The position numbers were made by a program, and so were the translations under genes. From assembly GCA_009733775.1 (NCBI GenBank), contig WOGZ01000037.1:62001-126000 (forward strand): 64,000 bases of DNA, written 5' to 3'. The notes below the pieces were generated by a model. That model was not told the DNA's origin and searched no databases. It was given only the letters and a program-made list of their open reading frames with translations. Every line of letters begins with the position of its first letter. Positions within the stretch are counted from its first letter, which is position 1. Below, piece by piece: positions 45,665 through 55,960 of the stretch. The stretch comes from Alectoria sarmentosa. Its lineage: Eukaryota > Ascomycota > Lecanoromycetes > Lecanorales > Parmeliaceae.

Positions 45665-46367
45665 ATGGGTTTCTCCGACATCTTTTGCGACTTTTATAAC
45701 TCGATCGGCTTCACCGAGCTGCACGCTGAGGCGCCCCCAGAAGAGGAGAAAGAGGACGACGAAGGAGGCGACGACAAGGGAGAGGAGAAAAGCGATGATG
45801 GTGATAAAGAAGAGGGAGGGGAGGAAGGAGGAGAGGAGGAGCAGGAGGGTGGCGATGACGAGGGTGGAGATGAGGAGGAGGAAGAGGAGGAGGAGGAGGA
45901 GCCTGAGGATGTAAAGCCCAAGCTCGAGGCAGGTATGTCAATGGCATCCCATATACATTCAAAAACTGCCTTGCTGTCTATTCTTCGGTAGAAGTGACAA
46001 GCTTGATTTCCGGTCTCCTCTGAGACTTCTGGCCCTTCCTTCGTATCCATTGGCCCCCTGCAGAGAAATTCAAAGTATAGAAAACAGCAGAGCTAACAAT
46101 TTGTTGTCTGCAGCCTGCGCCAAGTCCGCTCAATGTGCTCCCGCGAAGCACCATTACGATGAGTGCGCCGAGCGCGTCACCAAGCAGCACGAGAACCCGG
46201 ACCACAAAGGCCCCAAGGAAGACTGTGTCGAGGAATGTGAGTTTGACGGCGACATATGGCTTAGACTAGGATACATACTAACGAAACGTGAATTCTATCC
46301 AGTCTTCCATCTCCAACACTGCGCGACCCAATGTGCCGCACCAAAGCTCTTCCGACAATTGAAGTAA
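45665..46367 (+). CDS. qcr6: Ubiquinol-cytochrome c reductase hinge protein (Qcr6)
   Basis: Exons 45665..45932, 46114..46236 and 46303..46367 (introns 181 and 66 bp, all phase 1) give 151 residues. Qcr6 is the acidic hinge subunit of respiratory complex III, on the intermembrane-space side, helping cytochrome c docking. After a hydrophobic start (GFSDIFCDFYNSIGF) comes an acidic tract (about residues 25-82), nearly all Glu, Asp and Gly, encoded by GAG/GAC/GAT-rich DNA. The C-terminal helical hairpin carries the paired cysteines: CAKSAQC, YDEC, EDCVEE and HLQHCATQC. The final APKLFRQLK matches the family. Exon 1 is extended by the acidic tract, whose length varies among fungi. A G12 run lies 87 bases after the stop. 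Confidence 0.95.
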
Positions 46368-46805
46368 TGGCACGTAGTCGTGGTCAAAAAGGAGGCAAAC
46401 CCTGTTCGAGCCGTGGTGCCAGCAACAAAAACATTCGGGCCAGGGCAAGAAGGAGGGGGGGGGGGGTACTTGTACAGCTATACTTCAGCTCTTGGCATTT
46501 TCCGTGTGTGCACCATGTACATGTACAGTCTACTCAGCTTAGAATGTATCTCGTATTGAAGTGAAGGCCAAAAAGACTTTTCCGCTCGGATCACAGGTGC
46601 TCTACCATATTGCGGTACTGCCTGTCAAGAACCTCATATTGAAAGTGCTAGATGCAGAGGAGTGCATATGGAATGGGCGCCGCCGGAATGTTCTACGCCC
46701 TGATCAAGATATATACAGAGGCCGTAAATGACAGTGGTATCATGAATGATGCACCCAATCCTCCTATCGTTAAAAGCACGAAGCGGATATCATAATCCAT
46801 CGTAA
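46368..46805. other. Convergent intergenic region after qcr6
   Basis: 3' regions of qcr6 and of the GPI-anchored-protein gene, with a G12 run at 46455-46466. No gene is supported. Confidence 0.6.
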
Positions 46806-47814
46806 TTATAGCATAAAGAATATCAAAGCATTAATGGCCAGGGCAAAGCCCACCACGTTCTTCACGTCAACCACCGCAGAATGATCTGCACCACTTGTCG
46901 GATCATGACTCCCCGCAGTCACGTTCTTCGGGCTCGTACAGGTCAGATAAGTCTGGGCATAATTGCCACCAGCACCATTCAGCGTCGTGTCATTGGAAAA
47001 CAGAGCCAAGAGGATAGGCGTGGTGGTTTTCGTCCACTGGTCATACGTTGTATAATTTCCTTGCTCAAAGGGCTCGTATTGCTCAAAAAGTTGAATAGGC
47101 AAGTAAGTAGTAGGATTAGTGCAGTTGTCGGTTTTGGCGTAGGAGAAGTTTATACCTAGGTTCGGAGTCAGCTATCTGTGTGCGAATGCATGGGCGCGGA
47201 TATCACTCACCCTGCGAAACCTCGATAGAGGGCCCATTTTTGCTACAGACCTTCGAAGACGTTGCAACGTAATTGGTAATGCCTTCGCTTATAGTGTCGC
47301 ACACATTTATCAATTTCATCGATGCGATAGCAGGTGGAACGGCCGCTGTGTTATCTTGAGCGATCTGCATGATTTCGTTGAGGCACGACTGGCCGAAGAT
47401 GTTGCCGCAATTTCCATCATTAGAGGTTTTTCCAATATAGCTTGAAGACAGTGCAAATGTGAACGAGCAGCCCGCAAATGGGAGCGGAGAAGAGGCCGAA
47501 GTCTGGTTGATTGTACTTGAGGTGTCCAAGAATATGAATTGCGACAGTTGTTGAGCTTGAGGGTCGGGGACATTCGATGAGTCTGATACATTCCCGATGC
47601 TGTTGATTATCTGCCAGGTCTTGGCCGTACTATTCATAACTGTAGACCCGGTAGAGACCACTGCGGGTATGCTATAGGAACCCGAGACATTGGGGTGCTG
47701 GTAGACATTGAGAGTACTATTGGAGAATTCACAGTCCGCCGTCTCGCCTGTAGATTCCTTCACAACAGACGCGAAAGCGATGGGAAGAAGGACGGCTAGT
47801 ACGTGCGATATCAT
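46806..47814 (-). CDS. GPI-anchored cell-surface protein of unknown function
   Basis: Exons 47814..47211 and 47155..46806 with a 55-bp intron (GTGAGT donor, CCTAG) give 317 residues. The N terminus is a signal peptide (ISHVLAVLLPIAFASV). The mature protein is rich in Ser, Thr and Asn with many N-glycosylation sequons (NSTL, NVSG, NQTS, NFSY, NYTT, NVTA) and about nine Cys, so it is likely disulfide-bonded. The C terminus has a small-residue stretch (SGADHSA) followed by a short spacer and a hydrophobic tail (VGFALAINALIFFML), the pattern of a GPI-attachment signal. I do not recognise an enzymatic domain. A wall or plasma-membrane location is inferred from the two end signals. Confidence 0.83.
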
Positions 47815-48720
47815 GCTTGAAATATTCGTCCTTCCGAAATTACGATTTGAAAACAGAAGCTATGCATGTTGCAGGGTAAGGAACCAATTGTTGAATATCC
47901 CCAAGGATTCTGGGACTAGAGGGATTATATGCTTCTTTTGATAGTGAGAGTGCAACACGGCTGCAAGAGGAAAATGAATGCTGCAGAGCGCCTTTATGTT
48001 GTCCGCGAATAGACTTGAGGCAGAGGCTCGCTCAGCCCCGTGGGATTTGCGGGGGATGCTTGCGGCAAGGCCTGTTTCATGGCGAAGGCACGACGAAGTA
48101 TCGCAACAAGTTTCTGTTGGTTCGCGCGCGACCACAAGGGATTCAAACGGTCTGCGGAACGGCTTATTATACGGAGAAGTTAAGCTGGGTAACAAAAAGT
48201 TTGGGCTGGGCTCGTCAACGCGGGGATTCCTTGCATTCTGCTTGTGAAGAGGCAAGATCATCTCATCGAAATGATGATGATGATGCTGAAGATACTACAG
48301 CTGCAGATCATAGGGGCCGTGTAGAGTACTTTGGTAGACCAAGAGTACAAGTCAACTGATCTTCATTGAAGCGGGGGAGGAGAGTATCGTGGGTGGATTT
48401 GGGTCTGTCCTGAGTCTCGACAGAACTCGATCAAAGGCCTGCGGGAAGGGGTCCTTAGCGCCAGAAGCCGCGCTAATTGTTGATCGCTCTCGACAGGAGT
48501 TTCACAATGGTTCGTTACGATTGAATAAGTGATTTTCAAGCGTTTTGAGTGATCATTGAGTCATCCGGTATAGGGGGAACGACGCTGTCGCGGCTTACCG
48601 GGAAGGAAAACTGCAATCATGCGCCTCGCACATATAGAATAACCGTTTCTCTTCCTCCGGCTCCGTCGGACACTGTTGTTGGAGGGCGCTGCGCAAGCCA
48701 GCACCCTTCGGCCTCTCACT
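47815..48720. other. Divergent intergenic region of about 900 bp
   Basis: Upstream of both the GPI-protein gene (minus) and the Uds1-domain gene (plus). A short ATG/GAT-type trinucleotide run lies at 48270-48284. The plus-strand frames seen here (47978-48359) are not supported as genes. Confidence 0.55.
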
Positions 48721-51260
48721 ATGATGAACGGCCATGCAGCACGGAGCTCCTCCTCTGCATCGAATTACGACTCCCGGTATGGCACTGGTCTACATCCTTC
48801 CTCGAAGGCACTGCTCGAAGGCTATAAAGGCTCCCTGGACAGCACGGAGGAAGCCCGAGGAGATCGGCAGCGATTCCAACATGTGGGTCACGCGGAAGAC
48901 ACATGGCGATACATAGACTGATCCCTCCTACAGACAAACGGATCACTGATGCGTACCTCCGAGCTGTTGGACACAAACGACCCGGTGTCGATGCACCTGT
49001 TGATGGAGACAGCCATTGGGGACAGCTCACAGTACGGTCTTTTGTCGTTCGAGGAGGTTGACGAGCTGAAGAAGGATATCTCCATACTATCAACTCGCAT
49101 TGATGCAACCAAGCGCAAGCTAGCCATCGAGAACAAGCTTCGCGATGCGGCAACCTCACTCAACCGGCTTTATACCCCAAACAGTCGCGAAAGCGTTATG
49201 GATGGTGGATCAAAACGGCAACGAAGGAGTGTAACAAGCAAAGGCAGCGCCAGTGATCTGTTGAACAAGACAGACAGCGAAATGGCCACCAGCAACAAGA
49301 AGTGCGAGGATCTGGCGCAGGAATTGCTGAGGCTTGAGAGACGATCGCAAGAGCTACAAAAAAGGTTGCTGGAACATACAGCCGGAGTTTTGCAAATGAC
49401 ACACAAGGGTTACTTGGAAAATGACGCCGCTCGTGACCAGGCAGACCACATGAACGGCTACCATGAAAGCCCTGCAGGCCTGCCCATGCTCAATTTCGGG
49501 AATGAATTCGACGATCGCAGTTTCTACCAGACCCTAGACTCATTTTTAGAATCCGGTGACACTCAGACGAACGGGAAGATTGCTTCGGCCTTTGCCGAGC
49601 AGACTGAGTCAATTCTTGAAACAGAGCGTAAGCTCTGGGACCTGAACCGACGTCTGAGGGATTCTATCGCGCAAGCGAGTGCTGGTCGACAAATGCTACC
49701 AGCACCTCTAGCACCACAAAGGGAATCCAATTTGCAACACGATCACGAGGTCGCGCTGCGAGGGCAATTGGAGTATTTGGAAAAGGGCCTCGACAGCATG
49801 CAGAGAAGTCAAGTCGATACGTTACAAGGCTATAAGCAGTCGGCCTACGCTGCTGAAGAGAGGCTTGAGGACCTCAACACACAACTTCGTGGTCTCATAC
49901 TTCGAAGCAACCTTGATCCTGATGCACAGTACCCTCAACCTCCTGATATCTCCGGCCGAAGTCCAGAAGAACAGATAGCGTTCCTTGGGAATGGATTGGA
50001 TGCATTAGAACAGGGTGTGGAGCGTCTCAAAGATGATAGCCAAACCTCGACATCTAAGGGGCTTGTTCACGAGGAGAAAGTTGGTCAATATGAGACTGCA
50101 TTACTGAACCTTTGGCAGAACACATTCTCGGAAGAAGACCGCTTCTCATTACAGGCCTTCTCCGCGAATGTCCAATCACTACACGCACGAGCAAAAGACC
50201 TGCATGAGCAAAAGGAAACTTTGGGTCGTCAAATCCAGCAGCAGAGAGAACTGAACAGCAAGTCTGATTCTGAAAAAGATGCGCAATTGGCAGAAGTGAC
50301 TGCAGAGCTCGAGAAAGCGAGGAATGACGTTGAGTCTACCGTCAGAGAAAGCATTGAAGGAAGCAACATCCTCAGCGCTCAGTTGGCAGTAAGCAAGGAA
50401 GACAAGGACCAGCTTTTGGCGGAGTTACAGGACAAGCACGAGAATATTTCAAGTCTCGAAGCCCAGTTACGGACTGCAATGACGGAGCAGGAAGAACAAG
50501 TTGGGAAGACAAAGGGGCTGGAGGCGAAGCTACAGGAGAAATACGCAGAAACTGAAAAGGCACGCACGGAGTTGGAGGTTTCCGAGGGGGACATGGTTCG
50601 CTTGCAGACTGAACTTACCGTTGCCAGAGCAGAGCTTGATGGGGCGTATGGTACTCGTGCACAGCGTGCGGCCGAGGTTGCATCTCATCCAGCTATGCTA
50701 AAGGAGATTGAGGGTCTAAATAAGCGCAACGGTGCCTTGTTGGAAGAGCTTGCTGGGCTGAAGACGCAGCACGAGGCGGGCACCGCAGAGCTCAACCAGC
50801 GGGTGCACACTTTGCAAAAGGAACTTTCGGAAACGATTGGCGAATACGAGGTTATGACAAAATCCAGCATTGAGTACGAAAAGGAACGCGAACACTTGGA
50901 GAACCTTGTCGACACTTTGCGAGATCGCGTGGAAGCGCTTGAGACCCAGATAAGTGACGGAAAGGTTGAATCGCTTGGTGTTAATGTTCCAGGAAAGCCT
51001 GGCAGCCAGGAGTCTCAGGGTTCCAGCAATACGAGCACTGCCATATTGAAGAATGAGTTCAAGAAGATGATGAGAGAAACGAGGGCGGAGAACCTGAAAG
51101 TTTTGAGAGTAAGTGATTTCCATGTCCTGGCCCTGAGCACTGCTGACTAGTATAGGTCGAGCAAGACGAACGCCGCAAACTCGAAGCTCAACTTCGAACA
51201 CTGAAGAAGGATCAGGCGCCCGGAAAATCGTTGTTGAGCCGAAGTATGACGGCTCAATGA
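48721..51260 (+). CDS. Coiled-coil protein with Uds1 (up-regulated during septation) domain
   Basis: Exons 48721..48882, 48934..51108 and 51156..51260 give 813 residues. The first intron (51 bp) has a GTGGGT donor, a CTGAT branch point and a CTACAG acceptor; the second (47 bp) has GTAAGT and TATAG. The Uds1-type domain is near the N terminus (LLMETAIGDSSQYGLLSFEEVDELKKD at about 75-105, then RDAATSLNRLY). From about 150 to the end the protein is mainly heptad-rich coiled coil, with very high Glu, Gln, Lys and Leu. Proteins with this domain are linked by name to septation in fission yeast; the molecular role is not established. A Ser-rich frame just beyond the stop (about 51257-51413) also looks protein-like, so the C terminus may be longer in other strains or splice forms. 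Confidence 0.83.
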
Positions 51261-51936
51261 GCAGCACACGCTCTGTAGCATCGTCAATTCATAGCACACG
51301 CTCTTCGATGTGGGGATCTTGCAGCGGCGAATGCACTGGTGGACGACGAATTCCTACGAAGCCAAACAGCAGAACGGTCTCTACCATCAAAGTCATGTTA
51401 TCGATTTCGTGAGGAAACATCCTAAATGCGACTACGCTTCTGTTATGCCACTTCCTCGACATATATTACGGCGATCATCGAGCTAACGCTTTGGATATAT
51501 TGGTCTATTGTCTTGGACTAACGACATTTCGGATCTGTACACGTAACGCATAGCATAGCGCTGATCAAGCGTTGAACTTCAGCGTATTTACTAGGGTGTT
51601 AGAGTCCCACCTGCAGGAAACGTGCAAAATAGCACGGCCACGACAATCAGTTGACCAGAGTCTACCAGAAGTGATTCGTTCTCATATCTTGCATCGAAGT
51701 CTCTTGAATCAAGCAATCAAATGTATTTCTTTACAAGCTTATGTATACAGGAATGATCGGTGTCAACTGACCGGCTCATTCGCAGCTTCCTGATCCGCAA
51801 AACCACCAATCTCCCACCTCTTTCTTTACTCCTAATTGCTATTCTCATCCTACCAGCGTCGACAAATATCTCATCAAGCATTATCATTGCTACAGTGCCA
51901 AACAAGTCTACATCCAGCGCTTGCACTCGAGCTAGA
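51261..51936. other. Intergenic between two plus-strand genes
   Basis: The first 150 bases hold a Ser-rich open frame (SMSSTRSVASSIHSTRSSMW) in a phase different from the upstream gene. The rest is promoter for the next gene. No separate gene is supported. Confidence 0.5.
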
Positions 51937-53094
51937 ATGGGTGCCGCATCAGATGCTCGTTCACCGTTGGAGGTTACGACCAACGAAGCTCGAACACCCA
52001 CGCCATCTCCACCCTCAGGCACAGCCAAAACAGGACCAACTCTTCGCCGCAAGTCTGCCACACAGGCTCTTGGGGCCTACCTCGACTCTTCAGAAAGCTA
52101 TCCATCTCCCCACGACTCCATCTACGAAGCGCCCTTCGCCACCAGCCAGGAGAATCTAAACAGCAGCCCGACAAATGACTGGGATAATGCTGGTTGGGGA
52201 AATTCGAACTATCTCACCACCACGACCAATGATGATGAACCGCCAGCATGGCTCAACATCACTATGGATGCATCTGGCTCTCCAGTTCCCGCCTCGTTCC
52301 TCCGCAGCACGGAGACAGTCTCCCCCATAAAGCTCACACATATCCCACACGTCCTCTATCCTATCACTGAGCAATCTTCTCGAGCCACTTTACGCCCGTT
52401 ATCTGTGGTAGCGCAATCTTCGGCAGCCACCCTCCGCGCGCGCGCTTCCGGCCTGAAGCGCAAGTCCTTCTCTACATCCGACCTTCCACCATCTCCAAAC
52501 CCTACGTCCCAGCGGCATTCTCCTCCATCGTCTCCCGTTCTCGCTCCAATCCAACCGCCTCACCCACCGCCAACCCGCAGCCCCACACCTCCCGGATTGC
52601 CTTCCTTCGACAAGCCCGAAGCTTCCAACTATCGCCTGCCACCTCCACCAGCTCGCTTTCGTGATAAATTTTGCAGTCCTACCGCAGCGGAGAGAGAATG
52701 GCTGAAGCAGACGGTCGGCTTACCGAAAGGTGTTGTGATGAGAGGGGAAGATGGAGTGCTCGTGAGGGGAAAGTTCACGCCGATTAGAAGTGGGCATTTG
52801 CCACCACAGAGGCAGGTACATGGGATATATGGCATGCCTAGGACAGCATCTGGGCAGGGGCAAAGGATGATGACGGGCGCGCTTATGGATGATCAGCCAG
52901 CGAGAGTGGTAAGGTTTGAGAACCGGGATAGGACTGCGAACCACAGTCTCAGACTCCGGAATGGGCAGATTGAGCGAGGTGCAAAGTCGAAGAAGAAAAC
53001 GGAAGATGGGAAGAGGAAGGAGAAATGGTTGAAGAACGCGTACTGGTTCATCTTCTGCTGTGGGCTTTGCGAGGAGTACGAATCCGGCCGCTAA
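51937..53094 (+). CDS. Disordered protein with a Cys-rich C-terminal end, unknown function
   Basis: One exon. The first ATG in frame is 51937; the frame extends upstream only to a GTG. This gives 385 residues. The sequence is Ser/Pro/Thr-rich throughout, with Pro-rich stretches around 190-230. A more ordered patch begins RDKFCSPTAAEREWLKQTVGLPKGVVMRGEDGVL near 245. A basic segment (SKKKTEDGKRKEKW) leads into a final hydrophobic and cysteine-rich tail, YWFIFCCGLCEEYESGR. A tail with a CCxxC cluster after a basic patch would suit lipid modification and membrane attachment, but this is inference. I do not recognise the family. Confidence 0.72.
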   Translation: MGAASDARSPLEVTTNEARTPTPSPPSGTAKTGPTLRRKSATQALGAYLDSSESYPSPHDSIYEAPFATSQENLNSSPTNDWDNAGWGNSNYLTTTTNDDEPPAWLNITMDASGSPVPASFLRSTETVSPIKLTHIPHVLYPITEQSSRATLRPLSVVAQSSAATLRARASGLKRKSFSTSDLPPSPNPTSQRHSPPSSPVLAPIQPPHPPPTRSPTPPGLPSFDKPEASNYRLPPPPARFRDKFCSPTAAEREWLKQTVGLPKGVVMRGEDGVLVRGKFTPIRSGHLPPQRQVHGIYGMPRTASGQGQRMMTGALMDDQPARVVRFENRDRTANHSLRLRNGQIERGAKSKKKTEDGKRKEKWLKNAYWFIFCCGLCEEYESGR

Positions 53095-53456
53095 CAACCA
53101 CCAGCGTGGGGTTCAGAGTATGGTTGTGAGGGGCGGAGAAAGACGGCATGGAGGCCGCTTGGGCCGATTCTGATGTGGAGAACGGAAGAATGGGTAAGCA
53201 TACGATGAGCGAGTATTAACTCGCTCGTGCTGGATGAGCGACCTTTTGGAAACGCCAGAGAGTGGGTCTTGTATTGAATCTATTAAATAATTTAAAGATG
53301 AGTACCGAAAGTACACCAGGGAATCCATGGTACGTACCCTTGACAAGCAGACCAAGTACAACCAAAGTGCCAGCTCTAATGCAGAAATCCGACCGTCCAT
53401 GCCCAATACTAACACCGCGTGCCAACAGTCACCTGATCCCTAATATCCTCAACCAT

Positions 53457-54177
53457 TCACTGATGGTCCAATCGAACCAACGAATATTCCCCAAGCCAGC
53501 CCAGATGCTTCCCCCCAGGCTCCTCCTTGACCAGATACGACCAAGTCCCCTGCACCTTATCATACTTCAAGCCCCCGATGACGCGTTTCTCCAGTCCGCC
53601 GCCCTTGACTATTTCCCAAACAAAAGACTCGACTCGGAAGAGGGGTTTTGGCCGGTTCTGTGTGGTTGAACACCTCTGTCAGCCATACGTGGATGATTTT
53701 TGCGGGACCTGGCATGGGGAATCACCCTTCTGGCGCGTAGCTGGTTGATTACTCCATTGCTGTCCTTGGGGTTTTGGGGCTTGGGTCCGTATCGGCGGGT
53801 CATTGGATCAGTCTCCATGTCGAACGGATCGCTCATGGTTGTCGAGAATGCCTTTGGGAATTGTGAGGATCTGGACATTCAGATGATGGTGTTGTTGGGG
53901 GGAAGGAAGCAAGGCTGGTTTCATAGAGGAAGGGCGATTGTCATGCTCCAATTACGACATATGACCGCCGGAACCGCTTCGCGTTTCCAACTCACCCCAC
54001 TTTCCCAGCGCAAAGGCATGGCGCTTCCGAAGAAGGATGTATTGGTTGCCCTGGTCTTCCGAAGAGACGTCCTGGTTGAAACAGGAGTCGGGCGGCAACC
54101 GCGACCATTTGACAATTAGCCAGCAAAATCAGCATGACTGAAACAGTCCGAGGGATCTGGAACCGACTCTGGAACAT
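53457..54177 (-). CDS. Putative small secreted protein, three exons
   Basis: The model is 54177..53996, 53870..53726 and 53657..53457, giving 175 residues. Introns are 125 bp (GTGAGT donor, TCCAG acceptor) and 68 bp (GTGATT donor, CTGAC branch, CACAG acceptor). Residues about 12-30 (VSVMLILLANCQMVAVAA) read as a signal peptide. The third exon is the most protein-like part: RPKPLFRVESFVWEIVKGGG, LKYDKVQGTWSYLVKEEPGG, LGWLGEYSLV. Exon 2 contains DPFDMETDPMTRRYGPKP. The first intron limits are the weakest point. A long plus-strand frame (53700-54119) covers the same bases but looks like a shadow. Extracellular role and family are unknown. Confidence 0.5.
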
Positions 54178-54403
54178 CAGGCAGCCTCCATGTAGTTACG
54201 ATTCTTGAATGAACAAGGGCGGCAAGCCTCAGTGTTACTCCTCACAAGGCGCCGCTTCAATTGCCACTTTCTCGGGCAACGCGCTCGGCCTGGTCAAGTG
54301 TTCGCCTCTTCAGTCTTTGCCGGCAATACCACTTGTCTCTTTTCCGTCCATCGCATGTGGCAAAGCCCCTCTTTCCGACCACCCGAGGGAAGGCAGGTCA
54401 AGT

Positions 54404-54425
54404 GACCGCCTCTCGGGAGGCGGTC
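54404..54425. repeat. Perfect 9-bp inverted repeat with 4-nt loop
   Basis: GACCGCCTC, loop TCGG, then GAGGCGGTC. It lies about 90 bp upstream of the TATA box of the small gene at 54633. GC-rich dyads of this kind are typical of binding sites for dimeric fungal regulators, but no factor can be named. Confidence 0.55.
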
Positions 54426-54515
54426 GGGCTGGGTGGCCAATATCGGTCTATTGGAGCAGGACATCCAACAGCGATTACTGCTTAGGCAGTGCTGCTGAGT
54501 ATGAGTCAGGGTAAG

Positions 54516-54524
54516 GTATAAATA
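54516..54524 (+). promoter_or_regulatory. TATA box of the 58-residue gene
   Basis: TATAAATAT, about 110 bases before the ATG at 54633. The leader in between is A- and C-rich (CATCAACC, CATCATCATC), as in many highly expressed fungal genes. Confidence 0.5.
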
Positions 54525-54632
54525 TAGGAAACCATCTCCGTCAGCTCAGCTGTCATCACAAGGACAGAAACATCAACCTACCATTCAAAAAAATCATCAT
54601 CATCGAAGCATCGCAACTTACCGGCTCTTATC

Positions 54633-54809
54633 ATGTTCTCCATAAAGGCACACATGCAGAAGGAAGCAGAGAAGTCGCCCGTAGCTCATCCTCGCCGCTT
54701 CAGCAAACCCAAATCCGGAGATCCCCCAAGCGACTCTATGTATCTATTTCCTAGCAACGACGAAGAGGTCCTCTACCCACTGCACACTCCAACGCTCCAA
54801 AAGCGCTAA
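54633..54809 (+). CDS. Small 58-residue protein
   Basis: ATG at 54633, stop at 54807-54809. The protein is polar and basic in its first half (KAHMQKEAEKSPVAHPRRF), then acidic (FPSNDEEVLYPL). There is no signal peptide. Support comes from its promoter: a TATA box, an A/C-rich leader and an upstream dyad. I do not recognise it. It is too short to exclude chance, or it could be a first exon, although no GT donor is evident near its end. Confidence 0.4.
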   Translation: MFSIKAHMQKEAEKSPVAHPRRFSKPKSGDPPSDSMYLFPSNDEEVLYPLHTPTLQKR

Positions 54810-55433
54810 CGACGACAAAGCATCCGATACCCTATCCACACCTCATCTTCAACTCTACGATCGTGTTCGCGTCGACCGCCCCTCAGATCCCAGAAACGTG
54901 AATCGACGAGGATGGAGCCACGGAGCTGGGATGGGCTTGTGAAGGATGGTTGAGTTTCAGAGACAGGGGACCTGATTTGAAGATGTTATGCGTACGCATG
55001 GCGATTGCGTTCATTTAGTATAATTGCTGGCTCTGCCACTGCGCGTCTTGAAGATGTTATGCGTACGCATGGCAATTGTGTTCATGTAGTATAATTGCTG
55101 GCTCTGCCACTGCGCGTCTTCACTGAGATTAGCCCATTTATTCTGTCGACGCAGTGCAGTGGGGAATCAATGAGCAACGAGCTGTTGTGCCTTACCTGTG
55201 GACCATAGGTGGCATGATCATGAATTATCAACACAACCCTCCGACCGCCATGCATAATTCAAACAACACTCCTTAGCCGCTAGTTATCCCCGAAGCTGCG
55301 ACTACCTTCCTCGTTGCAGGTGGCAAGGTGGCCTCCTTTTCCGACCTCGCATGACCTCGTGTTGATGATCCTTCCTGAAAATGTTCAATAGGGCAACCAA
55401 TCGTATCCATCTTTTCGTGGCATAACTGACACG
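54810..55433. other. Intergenic with a recent tandem duplication
   Basis: Contains the 71-bp direct repeat at 54977-55120. The remainder is without support for genes. Confidence 0.55.
54977..55120. repeat. 71-bp tandem direct repeat, two copies, each with a 12-bp palindrome
   Basis: Copy 1 (54977-55047) and copy 2 (55048-55120) are nearly identical. Each contains the perfect palindrome ATGCGTACGCAT and ends GGCTCTGCCACTGCGCGTCTT. The few differences include CG to CA and CG to TG changes (GGCGATTGCG against GGCAATTGTG) and one T/G change (CATTTAG against CATGTAG). The high identity indicates a recent duplication. Confidence 0.85.
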
Positions 55434-55960
55434 ATGCGCTGGCGAGGCCTGGCTGCTACCTCTGCGCCAGTAAGACACGATTCAACCCATATTCAACCCA
55501 TCTCGATCACCACCTTACCATCAGAGCAAATTCAAACGCCATCAAACTTTTCAACAGACTCGAAAACACCCCAATTTAAGGGTCAAAGCATAACCCCCAC
55601 CAGAGTTCCCGAGGAAAACAACAACACAAAGAGTGTGAATGTTTTTCCCAGACTCCGCTCTAGGATCATGGAAAAGCTCGAAAGTCTTGATAGTCCTATG
55701 GTTTTGCAGAACATCCTACTAATAGCGCTGTATAGACTCAGCCCAAGCCTCAGTTCCAGATCGGCCACGCTGTGCAGGAGCGCTCAGCACGGTTTCCCCA
55801 CACGGAGGACCGTTGGATCTCTGCGCGTCGCTACAATGCGACGCAGAAATGCTGGATGTACAAAGTCCGAAACGATCATGTGCAGGAGGATCCGGGAACC
55901 AACGATCCTGGCTGGTTTCGGGAGTACTCGTTGAGGTCGGACACGTACAGAAATGCATGA
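55434..55960 (+). CDS. Putative 141-residue protein, two exons
   Basis: The model is 55434..55634 plus 55736..55960 with a 101-bp intron (GTGAAT donor, a perfect TACTAAT branch sequence at 55717-55723, TATAG acceptor), in phase. Exon 1 encodes a polar Thr/Pro/Ser-rich segment. Exon 2 encodes a compact block with protein-like character: PKPQFQIGHAVQERS, RWISARRYNATQKCWMYKV, GTNDPGWFREYSL. The acceptor side is well supported; the donor is less certain, and GTAAGA near 55470 is another candidate. The block looks like a small beta-rich domain, but I cannot name it. Confidence 0.48.

Larger units (their letters stand above)
54178..54632. other. Promoter region with a perfect hairpin and a TATA box
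   Basis: Holds a 9-bp inverted repeat at 54404-54425 and TATAAATA near 54517, followed by an A- and C-rich leader up to the small gene at 54633. Plus-strand frames at 54205-54514 are probably chance. Confidence 0.5.

Noticed and set aside
51760..51936. An N-terminal extension of the 385-residue protein with a hydrophobic stretch resembling a membrane anchor.
   Set aside because: It would need a GTG start; the first ATG is at 51937.
53640..53740. A reading of the secreted-protein region as a pseudogene with several frameshifts.
   Set aside because: A GTGATT donor, CTGAC branch point and CACAG acceptor join the two frames exactly in phase, so an intron explains the change more simply.
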